A stretch of DNA of 64,000 nt. Source: Cupriavidus taiwanensis. GTDB lineage: Bacteria; Pseudomonadota; Gammaproteobacteria; Burkholderiales; Burkholderiaceae. The notes under the pieces were generated by a model. It saw nothing but the letters and a program-made list of their open reading frames with translations, did not search any database and was not told where the DNA came from. Every line of letters begins with the position of its first letter. The first letter of the stretch is position 1. Position numbers and translations under genes: made by a program. Location: NCBI RefSeq assembly GCF_900249755.1, contig NZ_LT976854.1, positions 308,334 to 372,333 on the forward strand. The letters are read 5' to 3'. Positions 44,731 through 53,597 of the stretch are shown in pieces.

Positions 44731-46113
44731 TCAGCGTGCGGCGGGGAGCCAGTCGTTGACGTTGGGCGCCTCCTCCAGCGCCCACACGCGCGCGATGATG
44801 GCGCGCATCTCGGCCTCGCTGGCGCCGTTGCGGAACGCGCCCAGCTGCAGCGCCTTCGCTTCCAGCTCCGGACGCGACAGCGTGTTGTCGGGATCGCCCT
44901 TGGGCACGTCGACGCGCGCGGCCAGCGTGCGGCCGTCGGTGGTCCTGGCCGTCACGCGGCCGATCCACTGGCGCGGGTAGGCGGCGTTGATCTCGGCATC
45001 GAGCTCCATCTCGACCTTGCCGCGGAATGCGGCCACCGCCGGGTCCTGCAGCGCATGCTGCTCGAACTCGCCCAGGCCGGCGTGGCCGTGCACGGCCACC
45101 AGCCCCAGCACGGTGCCCATCGAGAACTTGGCCTGGTGGATGGTGGCGGGATTGACCACGGGACCGAGCACGTCGATGGCGCCCTGGTGCACGTGCGTGG
45201 TGACGCTGGCGATCTGGTCGGCGGCAACGCCTTCGCGCTGCATCAGCGCCTTGAGCGCATCGGCGGCGGGGTGCGTGTGGCGGCACGAGGCGAAGAACTT
45301 GAACGAGGTCTCGGCGGTGGCCCAGCGCGTGCCCAGGCCATCGGTCAGGCAGGCGGGGTTGGCATCGCTCGACATGCCGGCGGCCATGCCCTGGGCGCCT
45401 TCCAGGATCTGCTTCGCGCCGGTGAAGCCGGCGCGCGCCAGCCACGCCGACTGCAGGCCGTCGGCCGCGGCCTTGGCGGTGTGCAGCTGCTTGGAGTCGG
45501 CGGCGTCGCGCAGGAATTCCCACAGGCCGGCGGCCTGGGTGCCGGCCGAGCCCAGCGCCTGGTTGATGCCTTCGGCATCGAGGCCGAACAGCTTGGCCAC
45601 CGCGGCGGCGGCGGCGAGCGTGCCGACGGTGCCGGTGGTGTGGAACACGCGGTAGTGCGAGCGGCCCATGAACTCGCCGATGCGGATGCCGGCCTCATAG
45701 CCGGCGATCGAGGCCAGCAGCACTTCGGCGCCGGTCTTGCCCTCGGCCTGCGCGGCGGCGACCACGGCCGGGAACACCACCGCGGCCGGATGCAGCACCG
45801 AGCCGTTGTGCACGTCGTCCTGCTCGACCACGTGCGACGAAGCGCCGTTGATCAGCGCGGCGAAGTAGGGCGAGGTGCGGCGGCGGTCCACCAGCACTTC
45901 GGCGGCGCCGTCGGACGGGCCCATCGCCGCGGCGAATTCCTGCAGCTTGCGCACCGCGGGGGCATCCTTGCCGGCGATGGCCGAGGCGATCCAGTCGAGG
46001 AACAGGTCCTTGGTGCGCTCGATCACGGGCGCGGGCACGTCGGCCAGCTTGAGGTTGGCCAGGAAATCGCAAAGCTGGCGGGTCGGGTAAGTGGTGTCTG
46101 CGGCTTGGCTCAT
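44731..46113 (-). CDS. MmgE/PrpD family protein
   Basis: 460 residues, the normal length for the family. The two-domain fold shows LFLDWIASAIAGKDAPAV, the SHVVEQDDVHNGSVLHPAA region that lines the active site, and SFKFFASCRHTHPAADA. The family includes 2-methylcitrate dehydratase, cis-aconitate decarboxylase (which makes itaconate) and isomerases. Here it is embedded between CaiB and CitE-like genes, so action on a tricarboxylate or branched dicarboxylate is plausible. The exact reaction cannot be told. Confidence 0.87.
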   Translation of the reverse strand: MSQAADTTYPTRQLCDFLANLKLADVPAPVIERTKDLFLDWIASAIAGKDAPAVRKLQEFAAAMGPSDGAAEVLVDRRRTSPYFAALINGASSHVVEQDDVHNGSVLHPAAVVFPAVVAAAQAEGKTGAEVLLASIAGYEAGIRIGEFMGRSHYRVFHTTGTVGTLAAAAAVAKLFGLDAEGINQALGSAGTQAAGLWEFLRDAADSKQLHTAKAAADGLQSAWLARAGFTGAKQILEGAQGMAAGMSSDANPACLTDGLGTRWATAETSFKFFASCRHTHPAADALKALMQREGVAADQIASVTTHVHQGAIDVLGPVVNPATIHQAKFSMGTVLGLVAVHGHAGLGEFEQHALQDPAVAAFRGKVEMELDAEINAAYPRQWIGRVTARTTDGRTLAARVDVPKGDPDNTLSRPELEAKALQLGAFRNGASEAEMRAIIARVWALEEAPNVNDWLPAAR

Positions 46114-46186
46114 GCCGGCTCCGGAGATTTGAACAGGGCTTGCGGAAGGGGAAGGGCGCCCGGTGTGACTGGGCGCCGGTGTCGGC

Positions 46187-47383
46187 TCAGATGGTGCGCT
46201 GGCTTGCCAGGGCGTCGATGTCGCTGTCGCCGTAGCCCAGCTCGGCCAGGATGCTGCGGCTGTGCGCGCCCAGCGCCGGCACGTCGCCCATCACGGGTTC
46301 GACGCCCGACAGGTTGGCGGGCGGCAGCAGCGCGCCGATCGGGCCATTGGGCGTGGCCACTTCGCGCCAGCGCTGGCGCGCCTGCAGCTGCGGATGGTTC
46401 CACACCGCTTCGATGTCGTTCATCGGCGCGTTGGCGATCTGCGCCTGGTCCAGCAGCGCCTCGGCCTGCGCCACCGTCAGCGACGCAAAGCGGGCTTCGA
46501 TCAGCGCGGTGAGTTCGGCGCGGTTGCGCACGCGCGCGGTATTGCTGGAATAACGCTCGTCCTGCGCCAGCGCGCGGTTGCCGAGCACGATCTCGCAGAA
46601 GTTGGCGAACTCGCGTTCGTTCTGCACGCTGAAGATCACGCTGCCATCGCTGGTGCGATGCACGCCATACGGCGCGATGGTCGGATGCGAGGCGCCGAAG
46701 CGCGCCGGCGGCGTGCCGCCGTAGTGGCCGAAGTAAAGCACCTGGTTCATCCACTCGGCCATGGCCTCGAACATGGTCACCTGCACGCGCAGGCCCTTGC
46801 CGGTGCGCCCGCGCTGCAGCAGCGCCGACAGGATGCCGCTGTAGGCATACATGCCGGCCGAGATGTCGGCGATCGACACGCCGGCGCGCGACGGCTCGTT
46901 GGGGCCGCCGGTCAGGCCGACCAGGCCGGCGGCGGCCTGGATCAGCAGGTCGTAGGCCTTCTTGTCGCGATAGGGGCCCGAGTCGCCGTAGCCGGAGATG
47001 TCGCAGACGATCAGCTTGCCGTACTTGCCGTGCAGGGTGTCGAAGTCCAGGCCCATGCGCGCGGCGGCGCCGGGGGCGAGGTTCTGCACCAGCACGTCGG
47101 CATCGGCCAGCAGCCGGTGCAGGATGGACTGCGCCTCGTCGTTCTTCAGGTCCAGCGTCAGGCTTTCCTTGCCGCGGTTGAGCCAGACGAAATACGAGGC
47201 CTGGCCGTGCACCGACTGGTCATAGCCGCGCGCGAAGTCGCCCACGCCGGGACGCTCGATCTTGATCACGCGCGCGCCCAGGTCGGCCAGCTGGCGCGTG
47301 GCGAAGGGCGCGGCCACGGCGTGCTCGAGCGAGACCACGCGAATGCCGTCGAGCGGGCGGATGCCTTGGGGGGATTGGGACAT
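46187..47383 (-). CDS. CaiB/BaiF family CoA-transferase
   Basis: 398 residues, class III CoA-transferase. It starts IRPLDGIRVVSLEHAVAAPFATRQLADLGARVIKIERP (read in pieces) and has the interlocked-dimer motifs VQNLAPGAAARMGLDFD and ISGYGDSGPYRDKKAYDLLIQ, whose Asp forms the aspartyl-CoA intermediate. It would move CoA from a donor such as succinyl-CoA to the pathway acid. It lies 9 bases after the acyl-CoA dehydrogenase and 73 bases before the MmgE/PrpD gene. Confidence 0.9.
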   Translation of the reverse strand: MSQSPQGIRPLDGIRVVSLEHAVAAPFATRQLADLGARVIKIERPGVGDFARGYDQSVHGQASYFVWLNRGKESLTLDLKNDEAQSILHRLLADADVLVQNLAPGAAARMGLDFDTLHGKYGKLIVCDISGYGDSGPYRDKKAYDLLIQAAAGLVGLTGGPNEPSRAGVSIADISAGMYAYSGILSALLQRGRTGKGLRVQVTMFEAMAEWMNQVLYFGHYGGTPPARFGASHPTIAPYGVHRTSDGSVIFSVQNEREFANFCEIVLGNRALAQDERYSSNTARVRNRAELTALIEARFASLTVAQAEALLDQAQIANAPMNDIEAVWNHPQLQARQRWREVATPNGPIGALLPPANLSGVEPVMGDVPALGAHSRSILAELGYGDSDIDALASQRTI

Positions 47384-47392
47384 GTAGGGTTC

Positions 47393-48562
47393 TCAGAACG
47401 AACGCGGCAACTCGAGCACGTGCTCGGCCACGTAGGACAGGATCAGGTTGGTGGAGATCGGCGCCACCTGGTACAGGCGGGTCTCGCGGAACTTGCGCTC
47501 GATGTCGTATTCGGCGGCGAAGCCGAAGCCGCCATGCGTCTGCAGGCAGACGTTGGCGGCCTCCCACGAGGCGTCGGCGGCCAGCAGCTTGGCGATATTC
47601 GCTTCCTTGCCGCAAGTCTTGCCGGCGTCGAACAGCCGCGCGGCCTTGTAGCGCATCAGGCTGGCGGCCTCGACGTTGACGTACGCGCGCGCGATCGGGA
47701 ACTGCACCGCCTGGTTCTGGCCGATCGGGCGGTCGAACACGATGCGGTCGCGCGCGTAGTTGCTGGCGCGCCCGACGAACCAGTAGCCGTCGCCGATGCA
47801 CTCGGCGGCGATCAGGATGCGCTCGGCGTTGAGGCCGTCGAGGATGTACTTCAGGCCCTTGCCTTCCTCGCCGATCAGGTTTGCGGCGGGGACTTCCAGG
47901 TTGTCGAAGAACAGCTCGTTGGTCTCGTGGTTGACCATGTTGCGGATCGGCTTGACCGTCAGGCCCTTGCCGATGGCATCGCGGAGGTCGACCACGAATA
48001 CCGACAGGCCGTCGGACTTGCGCTTGACCTGGTCCAGCGGCGTGGTGCGCGCCAGCAGCAGCATCAGGTCCGAGTGCTGCACGCGCGAAATCCACACCTT
48101 CTGGCCGTTGACGATGTACTTGTCGCCCTGGCGCACCGCGGTGGTCTTGAGCTTGGTGGTGTCGGTGCCGGTAGTCGGCTCGGTCACGGCCATCGACTGC
48201 ATGCGCAGCTCGCCCGAGGCGATCGCCGGCAGCCAGCGCTGTTTCTGCGCTTCGGAGCCATGGCGCAGCAGGCAGCCCATCACGTACATCTGCCCGTGGC
48301 AGGCGCCGGAGTTGCCGCCGCTGCGGTTGATTTCCTCCATGATGACCGACGCCGCGGTCAGCGACAGCCCGGAGCCGCCATAGGCTTCGGGGATCAGCGC
48401 CGACAGCCAGCCGGCCTGCGTCAGCGCCTGGACAAAGCTCTCGGGAAAGGCTTCCTGCTCTTCCACCCGTTGCCAGTACGCCGAATCGAAGCCCGCGCAC
48501 AGGCTGCGCACCGCCTCGCGGATTTCGGGGTACAGCTGGTCGGGATCCTGGTCTGCGTGCAT
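47393..48562 (-). CDS. Acyl-CoA dehydrogenase
   Basis: 389 residues. It is a full three-domain ACAD with the FAD/substrate loops AVTEPTTGTDTTKLKTTAV and KVWISRVQHSDLMLLLARTT and the C-terminal LQTHGGFGFAAEYDIERKFRE, whose Glu sits near the usual catalytic place. It is the first gene of the minus-strand operon 48562-42992. It may oxidise the CoA ester produced by the CaiB transferase, for example a methylsuccinyl-CoA-like compound; this is inference. Confidence 0.9.
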   Translation of the reverse strand: MHADQDPDQLYPEIREAVRSLCAGFDSAYWQRVEEQEAFPESFVQALTQAGWLSALIPEAYGGSGLSLTAASVIMEEINRSGGNSGACHGQMYVMGCLLRHGSEAQKQRWLPAIASGELRMQSMAVTEPTTGTDTTKLKTTAVRQGDKYIVNGQKVWISRVQHSDLMLLLARTTPLDQVKRKSDGLSVFVVDLRDAIGKGLTVKPIRNMVNHETNELFFDNLEVPAANLIGEEGKGLKYILDGLNAERILIAAECIGDGYWFVGRASNYARDRIVFDRPIGQNQAVQFPIARAYVNVEAASLMRYKAARLFDAGKTCGKEANIAKLLAADASWEAANVCLQTHGGFGFAAEYDIERKFRETRLYQVAPISTNLILSYVAEHVLELPRSF

Positions 48563-48637
48563 GGTCGCCGGGTCGATTGGAAACTGGGGCCATTATTCCC
48601 GAGCCCCCTGCACGCCGAAATTCGGATTTGCGAAAGA

Positions 48638-48703
48638 GCGGCTTAGGGGCGGCTTAGGTGCGACTCAGGTGCGACTCAGGTGCGGCTTAGGTGCGGCTTA
48701 CGT
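48638..48703. repeat. 11-bp tandem repeat, six copies
   Basis: Six head-to-tail units of GCGGCTTAGGT or its variant GCGACTCAGGT (first unit ends GGG, last ends CGT). It lies 75 bases upstream of the acyl-CoA dehydrogenase start, in its promoter region. The 11-base period is about one DNA turn, so the same motif would face one side of the helix. Confidence 0.8.
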
Positions 48704-48849
48704 GCGCTGCAAGCGGTGCAGCGGGGCGGCGCGGCAGTGCGCGCAAGCCGGCCCCGACATGCGAAACGCCCGGCGAACCGGGCGTGCAAGGTGCGGCGCG
48801 CGCAGCGCCAGTGGAGGGTAGGGCCGGTGCTTCCGGCACGGCCTGCCGG

Positions 48850-48924
48850 TCAGTGGACGAAGAGCCAGATCAGGACCAGGACAAAAGCCGGAACACCAAG
48901 TAGCCAGGCGAGGATATAGGGCAT
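48850..48924 (-). CDS. 24-residue single-TM membrane protein
   Basis: MPYILAWLLGVPAFVLVLIW then LFVH. GGAG lies seven bases upstream of the ATG at 48924. The whole protein is one TM helix with a LLGVP turn, a pattern I associate with tiny conserved membrane proteins of Burkholderiales. It has no partner gene nearby: the MgtC gene diverges 200 bases away. The role is unknown; membrane stress or complex stabilisation is typical for such peptides. Confidence 0.6.
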   Translation of the reverse strand: MPYILAWLLGVPAFVLVLIWLFVH

Positions 48925-49125
48925 GGTGCAACTCCATGGGATGGCAGTGGTTGGTGATTCCAATATAGGAATGCCGCGCCGGCGGGACTGTCGGGGAGGT
49001 TCCGCTTGGCTTGTAGGACGTCGCCGCACACGTCGGACCACGCGGCGATGTGGCGCACGGGTGTTGCCGGGGGCCGGGTGTGGCGTGCTACGCTCAGGCC
49101 TGCACCCAAGTCCCGGAGGTTGGCG

Positions 49126-49593
49126 ATGGAGTCAGTCTGGACCGAGATCTTGCGCGCTTTTCGCGCCGAATTTGCCGATGTGCCGGACGCGGCCGAGGCC
49201 ACCCGCATCCTGGTGCGGCTGTGCATGGCGGTGCTGCTGGGCGGCCTGATCGGCTATGAGCGCGAATCCTCCGGCAAGGCGGCGGGGCTGCGCACCCATA
49301 TGCTGGTGGCGCTGGGCTCGGCGCTGTTCGTGCTGGTGCCGCTGCAGGCCGGCGTGCCGCTGGCCGACATGAGCCGCGTGCTGCAGGGGCTGATCGCCGG
49401 CATCGGCTTCCTGGGCGCCGGCGCCATCCTCAAGCAGAACGACGAAGCCCATATCAAGGGCCTGACCACCGCGGCCAGCATCTGGATGGTGGCGGCCATC
49501 GGCGTGGCGGCGGGATTGGGGCGCGACACCACGGCGGTGATCGCCACCGTATTCACGCTGGTCATCCTGCAGATCCTGCAACGCTGGAAGTAG
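49126..49593 (+). CDS. MgtC/SapB family membrane protein
   Basis: 155 residues from the ATG at 49126, with GGAGG upstream; the frame open from 49006 is not used. About four TM segments carry the MgtC signature LIGYERESSGKAAGLRTHML and GFLGAGAILKQNDEAHIKGL, the latter including the conserved Gly/Ala-rich helix. MgtC proteins modulate F-ATPase or magnesium/phosphate homeostasis. This short form lacks the C-terminal ACT-like domain of Salmonella MgtC. It appears monocistronic. Confidence 0.87.
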   Translation: MESVWTEILRAFRAEFADVPDAAEATRILVRLCMAVLLGGLIGYERESSGKAAGLRTHMLVALGSALFVLVPLQAGVPLADMSRVLQGLIAGIGFLGAGAILKQNDEAHIKGLTTAASIWMVAAIGVAAGLGRDTTAVIATVFTLVILQILQRWK

Positions 49594-49777
49594 CGTTGCC
49601 GCACCACGGACCCGTGCGCCGGTCTGTGCCCTTGCGCGCCGACCTGTCCCTTTCCCCCGACTTTCCGGCGCCGAATGCGCGCCGGCGCACACAGCCGGGG
49701 TCGCGCGCAACCTATGCTGTGGCACAGGCCGCGCCGCGACGTCAGGGCGCCGCCGACGCAGCAGAAGGGAGGTTGGC

Positions 49778-50281
49778 ATGCATGCATCGATCCGTGACGA
49801 CGCGGCACTGGCCGCATTCGTGGGGCCGCGCTTTCCGTACTACGGCGAGCGCTGGTCGGTCGCCGAAACCCACAGCGGCATCTCGTGGAACTGGGCGGCC
49901 TGCCTGCTGGGCCCGTTCTGGATGGCTTACCGGCGCATGTACTGGCAGGTGGGCGTCTATGCGCTGATCGTCGGCGCCGAGCCGCTGCTGCATGCCTGGT
50001 TCGGCCTGGAACTGCCGGTGGCGGGCCGGCCGCTGCTGTACGCGCTGGCGCTGCTGCTGGGCCTGTATGGCAACGAACTCTACCGCTGGCACGCCGAGGC
50101 CACCATCCGGCATCTGCGCGAGTACCACTACTCGCCCGAACTGGAAAACGACTCGCTGGTGCGCCGCGGCCGCACCAGCTGGCCCGGCGTGTTCGCCATG
50201 GGCCTGCTGCTGGTGATGGTGGTGTCGCTGCGTCCGCTGGCGGCGCTGGTGGTGCACGGCGGCGGGCTGGGCGCCGGCTGA
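49778..50281 (+). CDS. DUF2628 membrane protein
   Basis: 167 residues, AGGGAGG before the ATG. The segment ISWNWAACLLGPFWMAYRRM, followed by two or three TM helices, matches DUF2628, small proteins of unknown function whose cytosolic N-terminus precedes a WxxFxxxFWxxYRK-like helix. Another TM segment is at about 137-158. It converges with the LysR gene after 14 bases. No role can be assigned. Confidence 0.75.
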   Translation: MHASIRDDAALAAFVGPRFPYYGERWSVAETHSGISWNWAACLLGPFWMAYRRMYWQVGVYALIVGAEPLLHAWFGLELPVAGRPLLYALALLLGLYGNELYRWHAEATIRHLREYHYSPELENDSLVRRGRTSWPGVFAMGLLLVMVVSLRPLAALVVHGGGLGAG

Positions 50282-50295
50282 AACCGCGCGGCGCG

Positions 50296-51198
50296 CTACA
50301 CCGGCTCGCGCGCGGCGTCGACCAGGTACTGGATCAGGGTTTCGGCGAACTGGGGCAGTTCGCGCCCCGGCCGGCGCACCAGGCGCAGTTCGCGCCTGGC
50401 CCATTCGTCTTCGAGCGGGATAAAGCGCAGCACCTTGCGGCTGGCGTAGCGGCGCGCGCAGCTGTTGGGGACGATGGCGATGCCCGCGCCGGCCTCGACC
50501 ATGCGGCATACCGCGTCGAAGCTGCCGACCTGGATGCGCAGGCTGATGCGCTTGCCCATGCCGGCGGCAATGCGGTCGAGGAACGACTGGATCGCGCTGA
50601 ACTGGTTCAGGCCGACAAAGCGGCAGGTGTCGAGCAGGTCGGCGAAATGCAGGCGCTTGAACGTCGGCAGCGGATGGTTGACCGGGGCGATCACGATCAG
50701 CGCGTCGCTGCACAGGTGCATCGCATCCAGGTCCTGCGTGGCGACCTCGCCGGCGACGATGCCGAGATCGGCCGCGCCGGCGCTGATCGCCGACACGATC
50801 TCCTGCGACAAATGCTCTTCCAGCTCGATGTCCACGTCCGGGTTCTCGCTCAGGAAGCGCGAGACGCCCGTGGCCAGGAACGAGTTGGTCGCGGTGGTGT
50901 TGGCCAGCAGCCGCACGCGGCCCTTCACGCCCTTGGCATACGGCCGCAGGTCCGCGTGCAGGCATTCGAGCTCGCGGAAGACCTCGCGCGCATGGCGCAG
51001 CAGCGCATCGCCCGCCGGCGTGAGCCGCACGCCCTTGACCTGTCGGATCAGCAATTGTGTCTGGAACGCCTCTTCCAGTTGCTTGATCCGCGTGCTGGCC
51101 GCGGGCAGCGACAGAAAGCTGCGCTCGGCGGCACGGGTCAGGTTCTCCGTCTCGCCGACATTCAAAAAGAGGCGGAGGTCGGTCAGGTCGTAATGCAT
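50296..51198 (-). CDS. LysR family transcriptional regulator
   Basis: 300 residues. The HTH is in the first 60 residues (LTRAAERSFLSLPAASTRIKQLE) and the effector-binding domain covers about 90-295. It belongs to the CysB/CbbR-like branch that controls catabolic genes and is divergent from an SDR-CaiB operon, which it probably regulates. The 190-base gap to the SDR gene carries the motifs GGCCAGTTTTG and TTCGTGAATTCCAAA, also seen at 27398-27457, so it may also act there. Confidence 0.88.
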   Translation of the reverse strand: MHYDLTDLRLFLNVGETENLTRAAERSFLSLPAASTRIKQLEEAFQTQLLIRQVKGVRLTPAGDALLRHAREVFRELECLHADLRPYAKGVKGRVRLLANTTATNSFLATGVSRFLSENPDVDIELEEHLSQEIVSAISAGAADLGIVAGEVATQDLDAMHLCSDALIVIAPVNHPLPTFKRLHFADLLDTCRFVGLNQFSAIQSFLDRIAAGMGKRISLRIQVGSFDAVCRMVEAGAGIAIVPNSCARRYASRKVLRFIPLEDEWARRELRLVRRPGRELPQFAETLIQYLVDAAREPV

Positions 51199-51217
51199 GG
51201 GCTTCCGTCAGGCCAAA

Positions 51218-51246
51218 GGCCAGTTTTGTGATTCGTGAATTCCAAA
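51218..51246. promoter_or_regulatory. Candidate LysR-controlled site shared with 27398-27457
   Basis: GGCCAGTTTTG (51218-51228) and TTCGTGAATTCCAAA (51232-51246) lie just upstream of the LysR start. Both elements recur in the control region of the acyl-CoA dehydrogenase/ligase cluster 24 kb away. The GAATTC core with flanking TT/AA is partly symmetric. Function is inferred. Confidence 0.35.
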
Positions 51247-51388
51247 GGCGCGGGCGTCAATTTATCGTATCCACTGCGGCGTGGACATCCGGATTGTCCG
51301 CAGCGGCGGGCGCTGCCCGCCGTGCAGGGGCAGTTTCGCCGGGTTTGCGGTCGGTGACCGCACAAAAAGTATTCAGAGGAGCAACGTA

Positions 51389-52303
51389 ATGAGCGGTTTG
51401 ATGGCAGGCAAGGTCGCGCTGGTAACGGGCGCTGGGGGTGGGATCGGTCGCGGCATCGCGCTGGCGATGGCGGCCGCAGGCGCCCGGGTGGTGGTCAATG
51501 ACCTGGGCGTGTCGATGTCCGGCGAGGGCGGCGACGCCGGCCCCGCGCAACGCGTGGTCGAGGAAATCCGCGCCGCCGGCGGCGAAGCCGTGGCCAATAC
51601 CGACAGCGTGTCGACCTGGGCCGGCGCCAACGCCATCGTGCAATGCGCGCTGGACAACTTCGGCCGCATCGACGCCGTGGTCAACAACGCCGGCAACCTG
51701 CGCGACCGCATGTTCTTCAAGATGAACGAAGAAGAATGGCGCTCGGTGATCGACGTGCACCTGAACGGCACCTTCTTCGTCAGCCGCGCCGCGGCCAACT
51801 ACTTCAAGGACCAGGAGGGCGGCGCCTACGTGCACATGACTTCCACCTCGGGCCTGATCGGCAACCTGGGCCAGGCTAACTACTCGGCGGCCAAGCTCGG
51901 CATCGCCGCATTGTCGAAGTCGATCGCGCTGGACATGCAGCGCTTCAACGTGCGCTCGAACTGCATCGCGCCGTTCGCGTGGAGCCGCATGACCAGCTCG
52001 ATCCCGGCCGAAACCCCGGAAGAAAAGGCGCGCGTGGCCAAGCTGCAGAAGATGGAAGCCGGCAAGATCGGCCCGGTGGCGGTCTACCTGGCCAGCCACG
52101 CGGCGAGCGAGGTCAACGGCCAGATCTTCGCGGTGCGCGCCAACGAGATCATCCTGATGAGCCAGCCGCGTCCGGTGCGCTCGGTCCACATGAGCGAGGG
52201 CTGGACGCCCGAGTCGGTGGGCGAGATCGCGATGCCGGCCATGCGCAGCAGCTTCTTCAAGCTGGAGCGCTCGCCCGACGTGATCAGCTGGGACCCGATC
52301 TGA
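51389..52303 (+). CDS. SDR family acyl-CoA-type dehydrogenase
   Basis: 304 residues from the ATG at 51389, GAGGAGCAA upstream. The cofactor motif TGAGGGIGRGIALAMA and NDLGVSMSGEGGD match the HSD17B4-like branch that oxidises 3-hydroxyacyl-CoAs, and the catalytic YSAAK is near 168. A C-terminal extension of about 50 residues (SQPRPVRSVHMSEGWTPESV) is typical of this branch. It overlaps the CaiB gene start (TGATG), so they are translated together. LysR regulation is likely. Confidence 0.88.
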   Translation: MSGLMAGKVALVTGAGGGIGRGIALAMAAAGARVVVNDLGVSMSGEGGDAGPAQRVVEEIRAAGGEAVANTDSVSTWAGANAIVQCALDNFGRIDAVVNNAGNLRDRMFFKMNEEEWRSVIDVHLNGTFFVSRAAANYFKDQEGGAYVHMTSTSGLIGNLGQANYSAAKLGIAALSKSIALDMQRFNVRSNCIAPFAWSRMTSSIPAETPEEKARVAKLQKMEAGKIGPVAVYLASHAASEVNGQIFAVRANEIILMSQPRPVRSVHMSEGWTPESVGEIAMPAMRSSFFKLERSPDVISWDPI

Positions 52304-53547
52304 TGGCGGGCGGCCAAGCCCCGGCGCGCGGCGCGCTTGCCGGCGTGCGCGTGCTGGACCTGTCGCGCATCCTGGCCGGGCCGTGGTGCGCGCAGAACCT
52401 GGCGGACCTGGGCGCCGAAGTGATCAAGGTGGAGCGGCCCGGCGCCGGCGACGATACCCGTTCGTGGGGGCCGCCGTGGCTGCCCGGCGCGGACGGGCAG
52501 CCGTCGCGCGACGCGACGTACTTTGCCGGCGCCAACCGCGGCAAGCAGTCGGTCACGCTGGATATCGCCAGCCCGCAAGGGCAGCAGATCGTGCGCGAGC
52601 TGGCCGCGAAGTCGCAGATCGTGCTGGAGAACTACAAGGTCGGCGACCTGAAGCGCTACGGGCTGGACTATGACAGCCTGAAGGCGGTCAACCCGTCCAT
52701 CGTCTACTGCTCGATCACGGGCTACGGCCAGACCGGGCCGAGCGCGCACAAGCCCGGCTACGACTTTATCTTCCAGGGCCTGGGCGGCCTGATGAGCGTC
52801 ACCGGCGAGCGCGACGACCTGCCCGGCGGCGGGCCGCAGAAGGTGGGCGTGGCGGTGGTCGACATGCTGACCGGCATGTACGCCACCGTCGCGGTGCTGG
52901 CCGCGCTGCGCCATGCCGAACGCACCGGCGAGGGCCAGCATATCGACATGGCGCTGCTCGACGCGGTGGTGGCGGTCGGCGCCACCCCCATCATCGCCCA
53001 GCGCGTGACCGGCAAGGCCATGCCGCGCTTCGGCAACGCACACGCCAACATGGTGCCCTACCATGTGTTCGCCACCGCCGACGGCTACATGATCGTCGCG
53101 GCCGGCAACGACGGGCAGTGGCAGGCGTACTGCCGCGGCATCGAACGCCCCGACCTGGCCGCCGACGAGCGCTTTGCCACGGGCCCCGGGCGCATCATCC
53201 ATCGCGACACGCTGGTGCCGCTGCTCGAGGCTCATATGCGCAGCCGTCCGACCGCGCACTGGGTGCAGGCGCTGGAAGCGCAGGGCATTCCGTGCGGGCC
53301 GATCAACGACTACGGCCAGGTGCTGGAAGATCCGCAGGTGCGGCATCGCGAGCTGCAGGTCGACCTGGTGTGCGACGACGGCAGCGTGTGCCCGACCGTC
53401 AAGAGCCCGCTGCGGCTGTCTGCGACCCCGGTCCAGTACGATGCGCCGCCGCCCCGGCTGGGCCAGCATACGGAGCAGGTGCTGGAAACGGTGCTGGGGC
53501 TGTCGGCCGAGCGCATCGCGCGGCTGCGCGAACAGGGCGTGGTGTAA
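52303..53547 (+). CDS. CaiB/BaiF family CoA-transferase
   Basis: 414 residues from the ATG at 52303, overlapping the SDR stop. Class III transferase motifs are intact: VLDLSRILAGPWCAQNLADL, VLENYKVGDLKRYGLDYDSL and SITGYGQTGPSAHKPGYDFI with the catalytic Asp, then GHIDMALLDA-like QHIDMALLDAVVAV. It probably activates an acid that the SDR then acts on as a CoA ester. A strong hairpin follows the stop. Confidence 0.9.
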   Translation: MAGGQAPARGALAGVRVLDLSRILAGPWCAQNLADLGAEVIKVERPGAGDDTRSWGPPWLPGADGQPSRDATYFAGANRGKQSVTLDIASPQGQQIVRELAAKSQIVLENYKVGDLKRYGLDYDSLKAVNPSIVYCSITGYGQTGPSAHKPGYDFIFQGLGGLMSVTGERDDLPGGGPQKVGVAVVDMLTGMYATVAVLAALRHAERTGEGQHIDMALLDAVVAVGATPIIAQRVTGKAMPRFGNAHANMVPYHVFATADGYMIVAAGNDGQWQAYCRGIERPDLAADERFATGPGRIIHRDTLVPLLEAHMRSRPTAHWVQALEAQGIPCGPINDYGQVLEDPQVRHRELQVDLVCDDGSVCPTVKSPLRLSATPVQYDAPPPRLGQHTEQVLETVLGLSAERIARLREQGVV

Positions 53548-53570
53548 GCGCGTCTCAGCGCCGACGCAAA

Positions 53571-53597
53571 CGCGGCGGCCGGTTGCCGGCCGCCGCG
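53571..53597 (+). terminator. Strong hairpin after the SDR-CaiB operon
   Basis: CGCGGCGGCCGG pairs perfectly with CCGGCCGCCGCG around a TTG loop (12-bp stem). There is no U-tract. It sits 24 bases after the CaiB stop and probably acts as terminator or mRNA 3' protection. Confidence 0.55.

Noticed and set aside
46262..48646. 794-codon plus-strand frame
   Set aside because: It is antisense to the CaiB and acyl-CoA dehydrogenase genes, which have clear motifs; the frame has a shadow-type composition.
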